DNA of 64,000 nucleotides. Source: Paenibacillus tyrphae. GTDB taxonomy: Bacteria; Bacillota; Bacilli; Paenibacillales; NBRC-103111. Each line of letters starts with the position of its first letter. Position 1 is the first letter of the stretch. The notes beneath the pieces are model-generated. The model did not search any database. It saw only the letters and a list, made by a program, of their open reading frames with translations, and was not told where the DNA came from. Below, piece after piece: positions 56,718 to 64,000 of the stretch. The stretch spans positions 124,001 through 188,000 of the forward strand of contig NZ_JAMZAW010000001.1 of assembly GCF_024158745.1 (NCBI RefSeq). Direction: 5' to 3'. Made by a program: the position numbers and the translations under genes.

Positions 56718-59021
56718 TTACAGGTAAGGATTTTCGTGCTTCGCCTTGAGACGGCTCCAGCGGCGTTCGACTTCGTTCTCGAACGATTGCAGCGCCTCCG
56801 CGTATTCGGGCTTCGTCAGGTGCTTCGTCTTGCCCATATTTTTCAACCAGTCGCCGACCGGAATCCGCTTGTTCTTCTCTTCCGGATTGAACGTGATCGT
56901 CGTTACGCCGTTCTCCACTTCGTACAGCGGGAAGAAGCAGGAGTTGACGGCTTGATCGATCAGCGATTGCCCGATTTGTTCCTCGGACAGCCAGTTGAGC
57001 GGACAGGTGATGAGGATTTTGCCGTAAACCAGACCCTCGTTCTGCGCATAGTACTGCGCTTTGGCGGCTTTTTTCAGCAAATCCTGCGGGTTCGCTTCGG
57101 ACCCGGTGAACACGTAAGGAATGTTCGTCGCAGCCATAATCTGCGGCGTATCTTTATGATGGAACAGCTTGCCGCCCTGATGCTTCCCGACGTTGGACGT
57201 GGAGGTCCGGTGGCCGAGCGGCGTCGAATAGGACAGCTGCGCGCCGGTATTCATGTAGCCTTCGTTATCGTATTCGAGAATGATCATTTTATGATTGCGC
57301 AGCGCAGCGCCGATGGCCGGGCCCATCCCGATATCCATCCCGCCGTCGCCGGTGATCATGACGAACGTGAAGTCGTCCGGCAGGTTCAGATGCTCCAGCT
57401 CGCCGCGGCGTTTGCGCTCCCAGAACATTTCCACGGCGCCGGAGAGCGTTGCCGCGCCGCTTTGGAACAAGTTGTGAATGTAAGTCGCTTTATGCGAAGA
57501 ATACGGATACCCCGTCGTTACAACCATCGCGCAGCCGGTATGGAACAGCGCCACGATATCTCCTTCGATCCCTTTGAAGAACAGCTCCAGACCGGAGAAA
57601 ATACCGCAGCCCGGACAGGCCCCGTGCCCCGGCGCAAGCCGCTTCGGCTTCTTGGTCAGCTGGCGGATCGGCGGAACCTTCACTTTCAATTGGCCCGTCG
57701 TCTCGTCTTTGTCGACCGTAATCAATCCGGTCTTCAAATCCTCGTATTTCATCGGCTCAATGACACGCTGCGGCTTCTTGTCGGGATCGCCCGGCGTATG
57801 TCCGTAATAATCGAACGGAACGTCGACCCGGCCTTTTTGAACCGCTTCGATCGCCAATTCGAACAGGTGATGACCGTCCTCGGCGTAGAAGTCTTTGCCG
57901 CCCAGCCCGTAAATCCGGCTGATGACCATCGTATCGCGGTTGCCTTCCGTGAACAGAGCCGCTTTGATTTCCATCGTCATGTTTCCGCCGTAAGCCCCGT
58001 ACGAATCCGCGCGGTCGCCGATGGTGACGGCTTTGACGTTTTTAAGCGCTTCGGCAATCTGCTTCTGCGGGAACGGGCGAATCATATTCGGTGCGATCGA
58101 GCCGGCTTTGATGCCTTTGGCCCGCAGTTGGTCAACGACATCTTTAATGATCTCGGACGACGAGTTCATCAGGAATACCGCCACTTCGGCATCTTCCATC
58201 CGGTACAGGTCGAGAATCGGATAATCGCGGCCCGTCAGCACCCGGTATTCTTGACGGATGCGGTCGAACACTTCCCCGGCATTGTACATCGCAACGGACT
58301 GCTGATAGCAGTTGTTGATGTAATCCGGCTCGTTCATGTAAGGTCCTACCGTAATCGGATTATTACGGTCAAGCACGTGCGGGAACTGCTTCGGCTGCTC
58401 GCCGATAAAGGCATGCACGTCCGATTTGTGGGCGAACGTTTGCACGCGGCGTTTTTGGTGGGAAGTGAAATAACCGTCGGAAGCGACGATGACCGGCAGG
58501 CGAACCTCCGGATCTTCGGCCAGCTTGATGGCCATAATGTTCATATCGTAAACGGCTTGCGGATCGCGGCACATCAGGATCGGCCAGCCCGTATTGAGCG
58601 CGTAGTACAAATCCGAGTGGTCGCCGTGGATGTTCAGGGGTCCGGATACCGAACGGCAGACGAGGTTCAAAACCATCGGGAACCGGGTCCCGGATTGTAC
58701 CGGCATCTGCTCCAGCATGTACAAGTAACCGTTCGCGCTGGTCGCGTTGAACACGCGTCCACCCGCGGTGGAAGCACCGTAGCAAATCCCTGCCGAGCCG
58801 TGCTCGCCGTCCGCCGGAATCAGCTTGATGTCGTGCTGGCCGTTCGCCTTCATCAGATCGAGGAACTGCGCGACCTCCGTCGACGGCGAAATCGGGAAAT
58901 AACCCATAATATGGTAGTTGATTTGGTGAGCCGCATAAGCCGCCATCTCGTTGCCGGATTCGTAAACCATCCGCTGCTCGACCGTACCTTCGCTGACCTC
59001 TTTGTTAATCTCAATAGCCAT
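56718..59021 (-). CDS. 2-oxoacid:ferredoxin oxidoreductase, fused alpha-beta subunit
   Basis: 767 residues. Alpha part (~1-430): pyrimidine-binding domain GNEMAAYAAHQINYHIMGYF with PISPSTEVAQFLD and CRSVSGPLNIHGDHSDLYY. Beta part (~470-767): Fe-S ligands in APGHGACPGCG and HTGCAMVVTTGYPYSSH, and the thiamine diphosphate motif VMITGDGGMDIGMGPA...EYDNEGYMNTG. Decarboxylates pyruvate or another 2-oxoacid to acyl-CoA while reducing ferredoxin. Partner gamma-delta gene lies 38 bp upstream. GAGAGGTGAACC precedes the ATG. Confidence 0.88.
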   Translation of the reverse strand: MAIEINKEVSEGTVEQRMVYESGNEMAAYAAHQINYHIMGYFPISPSTEVAQFLDLMKANGQHDIKLIPADGEHGSAGICYGASTAGGRVFNATSANGYLYMLEQMPVQSGTRFPMVLNLVCRSVSGPLNIHGDHSDLYYALNTGWPILMCRDPQAVYDMNIMAIKLAEDPEVRLPVIVASDGYFTSHQKRRVQTFAHKSDVHAFIGEQPKQFPHVLDRNNPITVGPYMNEPDYINNCYQQSVAMYNAGEVFDRIRQEYRVLTGRDYPILDLYRMEDAEVAVFLMNSSSEIIKDVVDQLRAKGIKAGSIAPNMIRPFPQKQIAEALKNVKAVTIGDRADSYGAYGGNMTMEIKAALFTEGNRDTMVISRIYGLGGKDFYAEDGHHLFELAIEAVQKGRVDVPFDYYGHTPGDPDKKPQRVIEPMKYEDLKTGLITVDKDETTGQLKVKVPPIRQLTKKPKRLAPGHGACPGCGIFSGLELFFKGIEGDIVALFHTGCAMVVTTGYPYSSHKATYIHNLFQSGAATLSGAVEMFWERKRRGELEHLNLPDDFTFVMITGDGGMDIGMGPAIGAALRNHKMIILEYDNEGYMNTGAQLSYSTPLGHRTSTSNVGKHQGGKLFHHKDTPQIMAATNIPYVFTGSEANPQDLLKKAAKAQYYAQNEGLVYGKILITCPLNWLSEEQIGQSLIDQAVNSCFFPLYEVENGVTTITFNPEEKNKRIPVGDWLKNMGKTKHLTKPEYAEALQSFENEVERRWSRLKAKHENPYL

Positions 59022-59059
59022 TAGTTTGGTTCACCTCTCCCTGCTAACAGTGATTTGTC

Positions 59060-60064
59060 TTACTGGGCCAAGCTGAAACGATGCGGCACGCGATGCTCTT
59101 CCCCGTAGCCTTCCGTCTCGCGGTTGGAGGACAGCGCCTCGGTCGGACAGGCGACGACGCATTTCAGGCAGCCTTTGCAGTACTGATAGTCGATGCCTTG
59201 GAGGAACATTTGCGGACGTCCTTTCTTGTCCGGCTGTTCGTCCCACACGAAGCAAAAGTCGGGACAGGCGGTGTCACAGGCCGCGCAGTGAATGCATTTC
59301 TCGTCGTCAAAATGCGGCATCATCCCGCTGCGCGATATGCTGAGGTCCTTCAGAATGCTGTTCCCCGGATTCACCACCATCCCGCCGATCGGCTGGGTCT
59401 CGTAACCGTACACCGGAATATCCCACCGTTTCGGCAGCGGCATCTCCACACCCTCCGGCAGCGCGTACGTCTGGAACTGCACTTCGTCATAGCCACGCTG
59501 GAACGTTCGCAGGGCAGGCTCGACCGCGCCGGGGTATTTTTTCTCCAGCGACTTGCGGATGATGCCTTTCATGTGTTCGAAATCGAGGAAGTCGCACAGC
59601 CGGAACAGACTGCCCAACATCGCCATGTTGACGCGGTTTTTCTCCTCAAGCGCAATGCCGGTTGCATCGACCACCGCAATGGTGCCGCCGATCAGTTTCA
59701 TTTTCTCTTTAAGGGCTTCCGGACTTTTGGCCGAATTGACCAGAACCAGGCTGTCCTCGTAAATGCCGCTGATCACGTTGACCGTTTTCGACAAGTTCTC
59801 ATGAAAAATGCCTACGACATGCGGACGTTCCACTGGAGTCGTATCGCGAATATTCGTATTTATGTCGCAAAAACGGATATGCGCCTTAACCGGCGAGCCT
59901 TTTTTCTCCGAACCGTAAGAAGAAAAGCTCACGCCGTTGAACCCGCTGCCAACGACGCCAGCCTCCGCAAGCATTTTCCCCGCCAGGTTGGCTCCCAAAC
60001 CGCCGATGGATTCGAGCCGAATTTCAAAGAAGCCGAGGTCGTTCATTTTCGGTAGAACTCTCAT
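59060..60064 (-). CDS. 2-oxoacid:ferredoxin oxidoreductase, fused gamma-delta subunit
   Basis: 334 residues from ATG 60064 (GAGGGGAGTTG upstream). Gamma domain (~1-190): RLESIGGLGANLAGKMLAEA and SFSSYGSEKKGSPVKAHIRF, which binds CoA. Delta domain at the C-terminus with two [4Fe-4S] motifs, CIHCAACDTACPD and CKGCLKCVVACP. First gene of the unit. The fused alpha-beta/gamma-delta two-gene layout is uncommon compared with four-subunit or single-chain PFORs. Confidence 0.9.
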   Translation of the reverse strand: MRVLPKMNDLGFFEIRLESIGGLGANLAGKMLAEAGVVGSGFNGVSFSSYGSEKKGSPVKAHIRFCDINTNIRDTTPVERPHVVGIFHENLSKTVNVISGIYEDSLVLVNSAKSPEALKEKMKLIGGTIAVVDATGIALEEKNRVNMAMLGSLFRLCDFLDFEHMKGIIRKSLEKKYPGAVEPALRTFQRGYDEVQFQTYALPEGVEMPLPKRWDIPVYGYETQPIGGMVVNPGNSILKDLSISRSGMMPHFDDEKCIHCAACDTACPDFCFVWDEQPDKKGRPQMFLQGIDYQYCKGCLKCVVACPTEALSSNRETEGYGEEHRVPHRFSLAQ

Positions 60065-60224
60065 CTGTTCAACTCCCCTCATGATTGAAAAGTTATACTA
60101 TTTCCACAATTCAGTATACCAGTTTATACCTGACTCGCATAGGGCTTTGGGCTTGAAAGTTTCGTGTCGCAAGCGCTTTCGTCAACTAAGCTTCCATTGC
60201 ACGAGCACTTGACCTGACATGATT

Positions 60225-60258
60225 TTTTAAAGTAGTATTTATTAATACCACTTTAAAA
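60225..60258. promoter_or_regulatory. 34-bp palindrome upstream of the IMPase-like gene
   Basis: TTTTAAAGT-a-GTATT-tatt-AATAC-c-ACTTTAAAA: 14 paired positions with one symmetric mismatch. It lies 84-117 bp before the start and after a TTGACC box (60210-60215 region). Could be an operator or a hairpin in the leader. Confidence 0.45.
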
Positions 60259-60341
60259 GGTTGGCGGTGGCTGCGACGTACAGTGAAAACTATGAAAAGC
60301 CGCTTGCCTATTATTATGAAAAACAAAGGATGGGATAATTG

Positions 60342-61151
60342 ATGACTGGGATCGATATTGCTTTTTGCATAGGACTTATGAAAGAGGTCGGAGACGACCT
60401 GTATGCGAAATTTGCGGAGATGCAAGGAACCCCGCCGCACGATTTCGAGGAGCTTGCACAGCGGTTTCGGCAGCTTAACGGCCAAGCCGAGGAAACCATT
60501 CGCTCCGCGCTGCAAGCGAACTACCCGACCATCCGCTGGTCCGACGGCGAGTTCGATCTGGAAGAGCAGCGGCACGCCATACGTTCAGGGGATTGCTGGA
60601 TCTGCGATCCGATGGATGGGGCGTTTCACTTTTTCCAAGGCTTCACGTTCTGGTCTACGGCGCTCTGCCTGATCCGGGACGGCGTTCTGGTCTTTTCCGC
60701 CGTATACGACCCGTGCCAGCGCGAGCTGTTTCATGCAGTGCGGGGCGAAGGCGCTTATTTAAACGGGGTGCGGATTGGCGCCGGCAAAAAGCAGGAGCTG
60801 AAGCATGCCATCGTCGCCACCTCCCACCCTACCCTGGTTTCCAAAGACGGCACACTGGCGCAGACGGTTCAGGGGATTTCCCGGGTCATGTCCCGTTCGA
60901 TGATCACCCGGATGATGGGCTCCGTGTCGCTTCAGCTCGCTTATGTCGCAAGCGGGAGGCTGGACGCCTACTGGGAGCACGGCAATGATACCTTCGATTG
61001 GCTGCCCGGCGCGTTGCTGGTACAGGAAGCCGGAGGCACGGTCACGAATACGGAAGGCCGTCCGTTCGGGCAAGGTCCCGGCGGAATTGCAGCCGCCAGC
61101 CGTACGCTTCACCCGCAGTTGGTCGCCGCCTTGCAGGAGGAAGCCGTTTGA
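60342..61151 (+). CDS. Inositol monophosphatase-family protein
   Basis: 269 residues. Metal site CWICDPMDGAFHFFQGFTFW corresponds to the family's WIVDPIDGTxNF, with Ala in place of the Thr that helps activate water; SVSLQLAYVASGRLDAYWEH and NDTFDWLPGALLVQEAGG give the C-terminal Asp. IMPase/FIG fold enzymes act on inositol phosphates, PAP or sugar phosphates; activity of this one is uncertain. Weak GGATGGG before ATG 60342. Confidence 0.8.
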   Translation: MTGIDIAFCIGLMKEVGDDLYAKFAEMQGTPPHDFEELAQRFRQLNGQAEETIRSALQANYPTIRWSDGEFDLEEQRHAIRSGDCWICDPMDGAFHFFQGFTFWSTALCLIRDGVLVFSAVYDPCQRELFHAVRGEGAYLNGVRIGAGKKQELKHAIVATSHPTLVSKDGTLAQTVQGISRVMSRSMITRMMGSVSLQLAYVASGRLDAYWEHGNDTFDWLPGALLVQEAGGTVTNTEGRPFGQGPGGIAAASRTLHPQLVAALQEEAV

Positions 61152-61177
61152 CAAGCCCCGCAGAGGGGACTAAATCA

Positions 61178-61209
61178 AAAACCAAGCCCTAATATACCTG
61201 GGCTTGGTT
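61178..61209. terminator. Terminator between the IMPase-like gene and the ABC operon
   Basis: AACCAAGCCC (61180-61189) pairs with GGGCTTGGTT (61200-61209); the T tract is on the - strand, so it mainly serves the ABC transporter operon. Confidence 0.75.
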
Positions 61210-61223
61210 ACCTTTGCTGTCTG

Positions 61224-62108
61224 CTATTGCCACTTGCCGCCTTCGACGATAATTTCGTTCGGATTTACGTCCGGACCGAGCTCCGCCCTGACGTATTTGT
61301 CGTAGAGCTGCAGCAGAAATTTTTCCTTCCCCAGCGCCTCCAGCTCCTGATTGACCCATTCCCGCAGCTCGTTGTTTCCTTTTTTCACCGCCGGAGCGAT
61401 CGGGGCTTCTTTCTCCAGCTTCTCGGGAAGTACCGTGAAGCCGGGATTTTTGCGCACCCAGCTCAACAAGATCAGGCTGTCTTGGGCGTAAGCGGGGCTC
61501 CGTCCGTCCTTGAGCGCTTGAAGCGACTCGGTGTTTTTCTCAAATTTGATCAATTCGACGTCCGGCCGGTTTTTGGTCAGGAAAATATCGGCGGTCGTTC
61601 CTTTCGTGACGATCGCCTTTTTCCCTTTCAAATCGGCCAGCGACTTGATGCCGCTATCGTCGCGGACGATGACCTGCGTCGCCGCCTTCAAATTCGGGTT
61701 GGTGAAATCGACCGCCTGCTTCCGCTCCTCGGTCACCGTCATGTTGGCGACGATGAGGTCGACCTTGTCGCTTTGCAGGAACGGGATGCGGCTTGCCGGT
61801 TCGACGACGACGAACTCGATTTTGCTTTCATCGCCGAGGAGATCTTTGGCGAACCGTCTCGCCAAATCGTTATCGAAGCCGACAAGCTTGCCCTTCTCGT
61901 CCGTAAAGCCGAACGGAGGCTTATCCGAAAAGACGCCGACGATCAGCTTGCCGCGGTCTTTGATTTTTTGCAGCGCGCCTGCCTGCTTCGGCTCCGAAGC
62001 GGCTCCCGGCTTCGGATCGTTCGTCGCCTTTCCGCCCGTACCGCAGGCGGCAAGCAATCCGAAAACCAAGCTTAAAACCAATAAGGATATGTTTCTCTTT
62101 TTTATCAT
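61224..62108 (-). CDS. Amino acid ABC transporter substrate-binding lipoprotein
   Basis: 294 residues from ATG 62108 (AAAGGGAGAG upstream), overlapping the ATPase stop as ATGA. Lipoprotein signal with lipobox GLLAACGTG. Family 3 solute-binding domain: [60 protein letters not shown]. Anchored outside the membrane, it presents a polar amino acid (Glu/Asp/Gln-like) to the permeases encoded upstream. Confidence 0.9.
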   Translation of the reverse strand: MIKKRNISLLVLSLVFGLLAACGTGGKATNDPKPGAASEPKQAGALQKIKDRGKLIVGVFSDKPPFGFTDEKGKLVGFDNDLARRFAKDLLGDESKIEFVVVEPASRIPFLQSDKVDLIVANMTVTEERKQAVDFTNPNLKAATQVIVRDDSGIKSLADLKGKKAIVTKGTTADIFLTKNRPDVELIKFEKNTESLQALKDGRSPAYAQDSLILLSWVRKNPGFTVLPEKLEKEAPIAPAVKKGNNELREWVNQELEALGKEKFLLQLYDKYVRAELGPDVNPNEIIVEGGKWQ

Positions 62109-62872
62109 CCGCTCTCTCTCCCTTTCCATGTCTCCACAAGCAAAAATTTGTCCAAAAAGCGCCGGGCCCGCTCCGTTTTCGGTTTCGAAAAAAACGTATC
62201 CGGCGAGCCCGTCTCGCAGATTCTCCCTTCGTCCATGAAGACGATCCGGTCGGCTACGGCCCGGGCAAAGCCCATTTCATGGGTAACGATCACCATCGTC
62301 ATGCCCTGCTCGGCCAGACCGAGCATAACCTCCAGCACCTCCTTGACCATCTCGGGGTCCAGCGCCGCCGTGACCTCGTCGAAGAGAATGACCTCCGGGT
62401 TCATGCACAGCGCCCGCACAATGGCAATTCTCTGCTGCTGACCGCCCGAAAGCTGCCTCGGGTAGGCGTGCTTCTTATCGAGCAGCCCCACTCGCTCAAG
62501 CAGCTTCTCCGCCTGAGCCTCGGCTTCCCGCTTGGACCGGCGCTGGGCCTTGACCGGACCGAGCACGATATTTTCAAGAACGGTCAAGTGCGGGAACAGA
62601 TGGTAGCTCTGAAATACCATGCCGATCTGCTGCCTGATGTGCTGCCAGCGGACATTCCCCGAAGTCAGCCCCTGTCCGCAAAACCGGATGCTGCCGGTTT
62701 GAGCCGTTTCCAGCCCGTTCAGGCACCGCAGCAAGGTGCTCTTGCCGCAGCCGCTCGGCCCGAGGATGACGACCACCTCGCCTTTGGCAATCTGAAGGTC
62801 GATGTCTCGCAGCACCCAATTCCGGTCGAACGCTTTGCTTACCTTCGTCAGTTCAAACAAAATCCCGGACAC
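62105..62872 (-). CDS. Amino acid ABC transporter ATPase
   Basis: 255 residues from GTG 62872 (GGAGAGGCGG upstream). Walker [17 protein letters not shown]-loop [14 protein letters not shown], signature [16 protein letters not shown], Walker [16 protein letters not shown]-loop [10 protein letters not shown]. GlnQ/HisP type. It overlaps the permease gene by 20 bp, so the four genes form one operon. Confidence 0.93.
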   Translation of the reverse strand: MSGILFELTKVSKAFDRNWVLRDIDLQIAKGEVVVILGPSGCGKSTLLRCLNGLETAQTGSIRFCGQGLTSGNVRWQHIRQQIGMVFQSYHLFPHLTVLENIVLGPVKAQRRSKREAEAQAEKLLERVGLLDKKHAYPRQLSGGQQQRIAIVRALCMNPEVILFDEVTAALDPEMVKEVLEVMLGLAEQGMTMVIVTHEMGFARAVADRIVFMDEGRICETGSPDTFFSKPKTERARRFLDKFLLVETWKGRESG

Positions 62873-63539
62873 CCGCCTCTCCTCCTCTCCGCAATTTGTT
62901 TTCCAGTTTTCTGGATAAGACGGACAACGGATAGCAAAGCGCAAAATAAAGCAGGAACAACGTGCCGTAGATCAGCACGGACTCTCCCGTCCGTTCGATA
63001 ATTTGCTGCCCCGTCTTGATGATTTCCGTAACGCCGATCAGGACGGCGAGCGACGTCGTTTTGACGATGCGGGTATACACGTTGATGACGGGCGGAATCA
63101 TGCGGCGCAGAGCCTGCGGAAGCAGGACGTAGACATAAAGCTGCACCGGACTCAGACCGATCGATTGCCCCGCTTCCTTCTGCCCCTTGGGCAGCGAGAT
63201 CAAGGCGCCGCGGACCACCTCACCGACCTCCGTCATCCCCCACAGCGACAGCACCAGAACGGCGCAGGCGAAGCCGGGCAGGTCGATGCCGAAGAAGATC
63301 GGCAGACCGAAGAAAAAGAAAAACAGCCAGACCAAAATCGGAATCGACCGGAACAGCTCCAGATACGTCCGGGTAAGCACACCCAGCCAGCGGCTACGGG
63401 AAGCCCGAAGAACACCGAACACAAGGCCGCCGAACGTGCTGCACACGATGCAGTACAGCGCTAGGGTTAACGTCTGAAGCAAGCCCTTGCCGAGTTGGGG
63501 AAGCGATACGAGCAAGAGATCAAATCCCGAACTGGCCAT
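62853..63539 (-). CDS. Amino acid ABC transporter permease (downstream copy)
   Basis: 228 residues from ATG 63539 after AAAGGAGGTTCC. HisM/GlnP type with five spans; [20 protein letters not shown] and the EAA loop [20 protein letters not shown] with [14 protein letters not shown] contacting the ATPase. Pairs with the next permease. Its start overlaps that gene's end by 20 bp. Confidence 0.9.
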   Translation of the reverse strand: MASSGFDLLLVSLPQLGKGLLQTLTLALYCIVCSTFGGLVFGVLRASRSRWLGVLTRTYLELFRSIPILVWLFFFFFGLPIFFGIDLPGFACAVLVLSLWGMTEVGEVVRGALISLPKGQKEAGQSIGLSPVQLYVYVLLPQALRRMIPPVINVYTRIVKTTSLAVLIGVTEIIKTGQQIIERTGESVLIYGTLFLLYFALCYPLSVLSRKLENKLRRGGEAGVRDFV

Positions 63540-64000
63540 GCCGGAACCTCCTTTCCACCCATGTAAGCAAGAAAGACAGCGGTAGGAAAAGCAGCGCATA
63601 CAGGAAAGTCATCAACAGAAGCATTTCGTAGGTTTTGTAATAGAGCGCGATGTAGTTCGTGGTGGTGTACAAAATTTCAGGGATGGCTACCGCGGAAACG
63701 ACCGTCGTTTCTTTCAGCAGAAAAATAAAATTCGCAAACAAGGACGGCGTCGCAATCCGCAGCGCTTGGGGCAGAACGATCATGCGAAACAGCTGCCAGC
63801 GGGACAGGCCGAGCGCCAGCCCCGATTCCGTCTGGCTTCGGGATACGGCCTCGACCCCGGCGCGGAACACTTCCGTGAAATACCCGCCGCCGAGGAACAT
63901 CAGCGCGAGTACCGCCGTGACGTAATTGGACAGATGGATGCCCAGAGACGGCAGCGCAAAATAAACGAAAAACAGCTGAATCAGCAGCGGCGTATTCCTT
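63520..64000 (-). CDS. Amino acid ABC transporter permease (upstream copy, 5' end outside window)
   Basis: The frame is open to the right edge beyond the first internal ATG (63900): the upstream codons read RNTPLLIQLFFVYFALPSLG, a typical HisM/GlnP-type segment, so the gene is truncated by the window. EAA loop QTESGLALGLSRWQLFRMIV with LPQALRIATPSLFANFIFLL. About 160 C-terminal residues seen. First visible gene of the ABC operon. Confidence 0.88.
   Translation of the reverse strand, partial: RNTPLLIQLFFVYFALPSLGIHLSNYVTAVLALMFLGGGYFTEVFRAGVEAVSRSQTESGLALGLSRWQLFRMIVLPQALRIATPSLFANFIFLLKETTVVSAVAIPEILYTTTNYIALYYKTYEMLLLMTFLYALLFLPLSFLLTWVERRFRHGQFGI

Noticed and set aside
56583..59024. An 813-codon + strand frame opposite the alpha-beta oxidoreductase gene.
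   Set aside because: Shadow of a G/C-biased coding strand; the opposite frame encodes a full enzyme with thiamine and Fe-S motifs.
60168..60183. Catabolite-response (cre)-like CGCAAGCGCTTTCG.
   Set aside because: Core matches but both end positions deviate from the consensus, and position relative to either promoter is unclear.

Overview
The window is a stretch of chromosome from a low-to-mid GC Gram-positive, endospore-forming bacterium, most likely Paenibacillus or a close relative in the Paenibacillaceae. The evidence is AGGAGG-type ribosome sites before almost every gene, frequent GTG/TTG starts, many intrinsic terminators, and families typical of the group (DUF6385 proteins, DUF2935, YkuS, DUF1836, PF06475, TPR glycosyltransferases, MmyB-type regulators). 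Genus is inferred from gene content only. I see no rRNA, tRNA, CRISPR array, prophage or transposase.

Region 1 (1-2.5 kb): the end of a truncated gene, then a FabF-type ketoacyl synthase divergent from an MmyB-like XRE regulator, with a 17-bp palindrome over the regulator's -10.

Region 2 (2.5-18.9 kb) is the most unusual part. A 5-kb gene encodes about 1685 residues built almost entirely of Gly/Thr-rich modules, 24 units of 46, 55, 64 or 101 residues, with no Lys or Arg in the array and a DUF6385-like C-terminus. It is surrounded by an FkbM methyltransferase, a small DUF6385 protein, three tandem GT2 glycosyltransferases with TPR tails, and an opposing four-gene operon (GT2-like, TPR protein, GT2, GT4). 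I read this as a locus making and glycosylating a large surface, possibly spore-surface, repeat protein. A candidate mother-cell sigma-factor -10 lies upstream.

Region 3 (19-31.5 kb) is accessory and regulatory: peptide deformylase, a small XRE repressor, GIY-YIG plus DUF2087 pair, a secreted copper-amine-oxidase-N-like protein, an ArsR-controlled NAD(P)-binding protein, acetyltransferases, a TetR-controlled quinone reductase/SRPBCC pair, an OYE, and a 214-bp nested palindromic element flanked by an 11-bp direct repeat that looks like a MITE.

Region 4 (31.5-43 kb): a CDF cation transporter, a MerR-unknown-ClpP operon with an 18-bp palindromic operator, MFS and RarD transporters, an aldo/keto reductase, a TetR-MBL operon with paired operators, two or three unlisted very small proteins, a phosphotransferase, a methyltransferase and a stand-alone divergent IF-3 paralogue.

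Region 5 (43-64 kb): a RoxA/CCP-like di-haem cytochrome beside an FMN alpha-hydroxy-acid oxidase and DUF2935 protein; YkuS; an SDR; an NDH-2-like oxidoreductase; a DMT transporter; a secreted NlpC/P60 peptidase; a two-component system; a free-methionine-sulfoxide reductase; a two-gene fused 2-oxoacid:ferredoxin oxidoreductase; an inositol-monophosphatase-like protein; and a polar amino acid ABC transporter running off the right edge.
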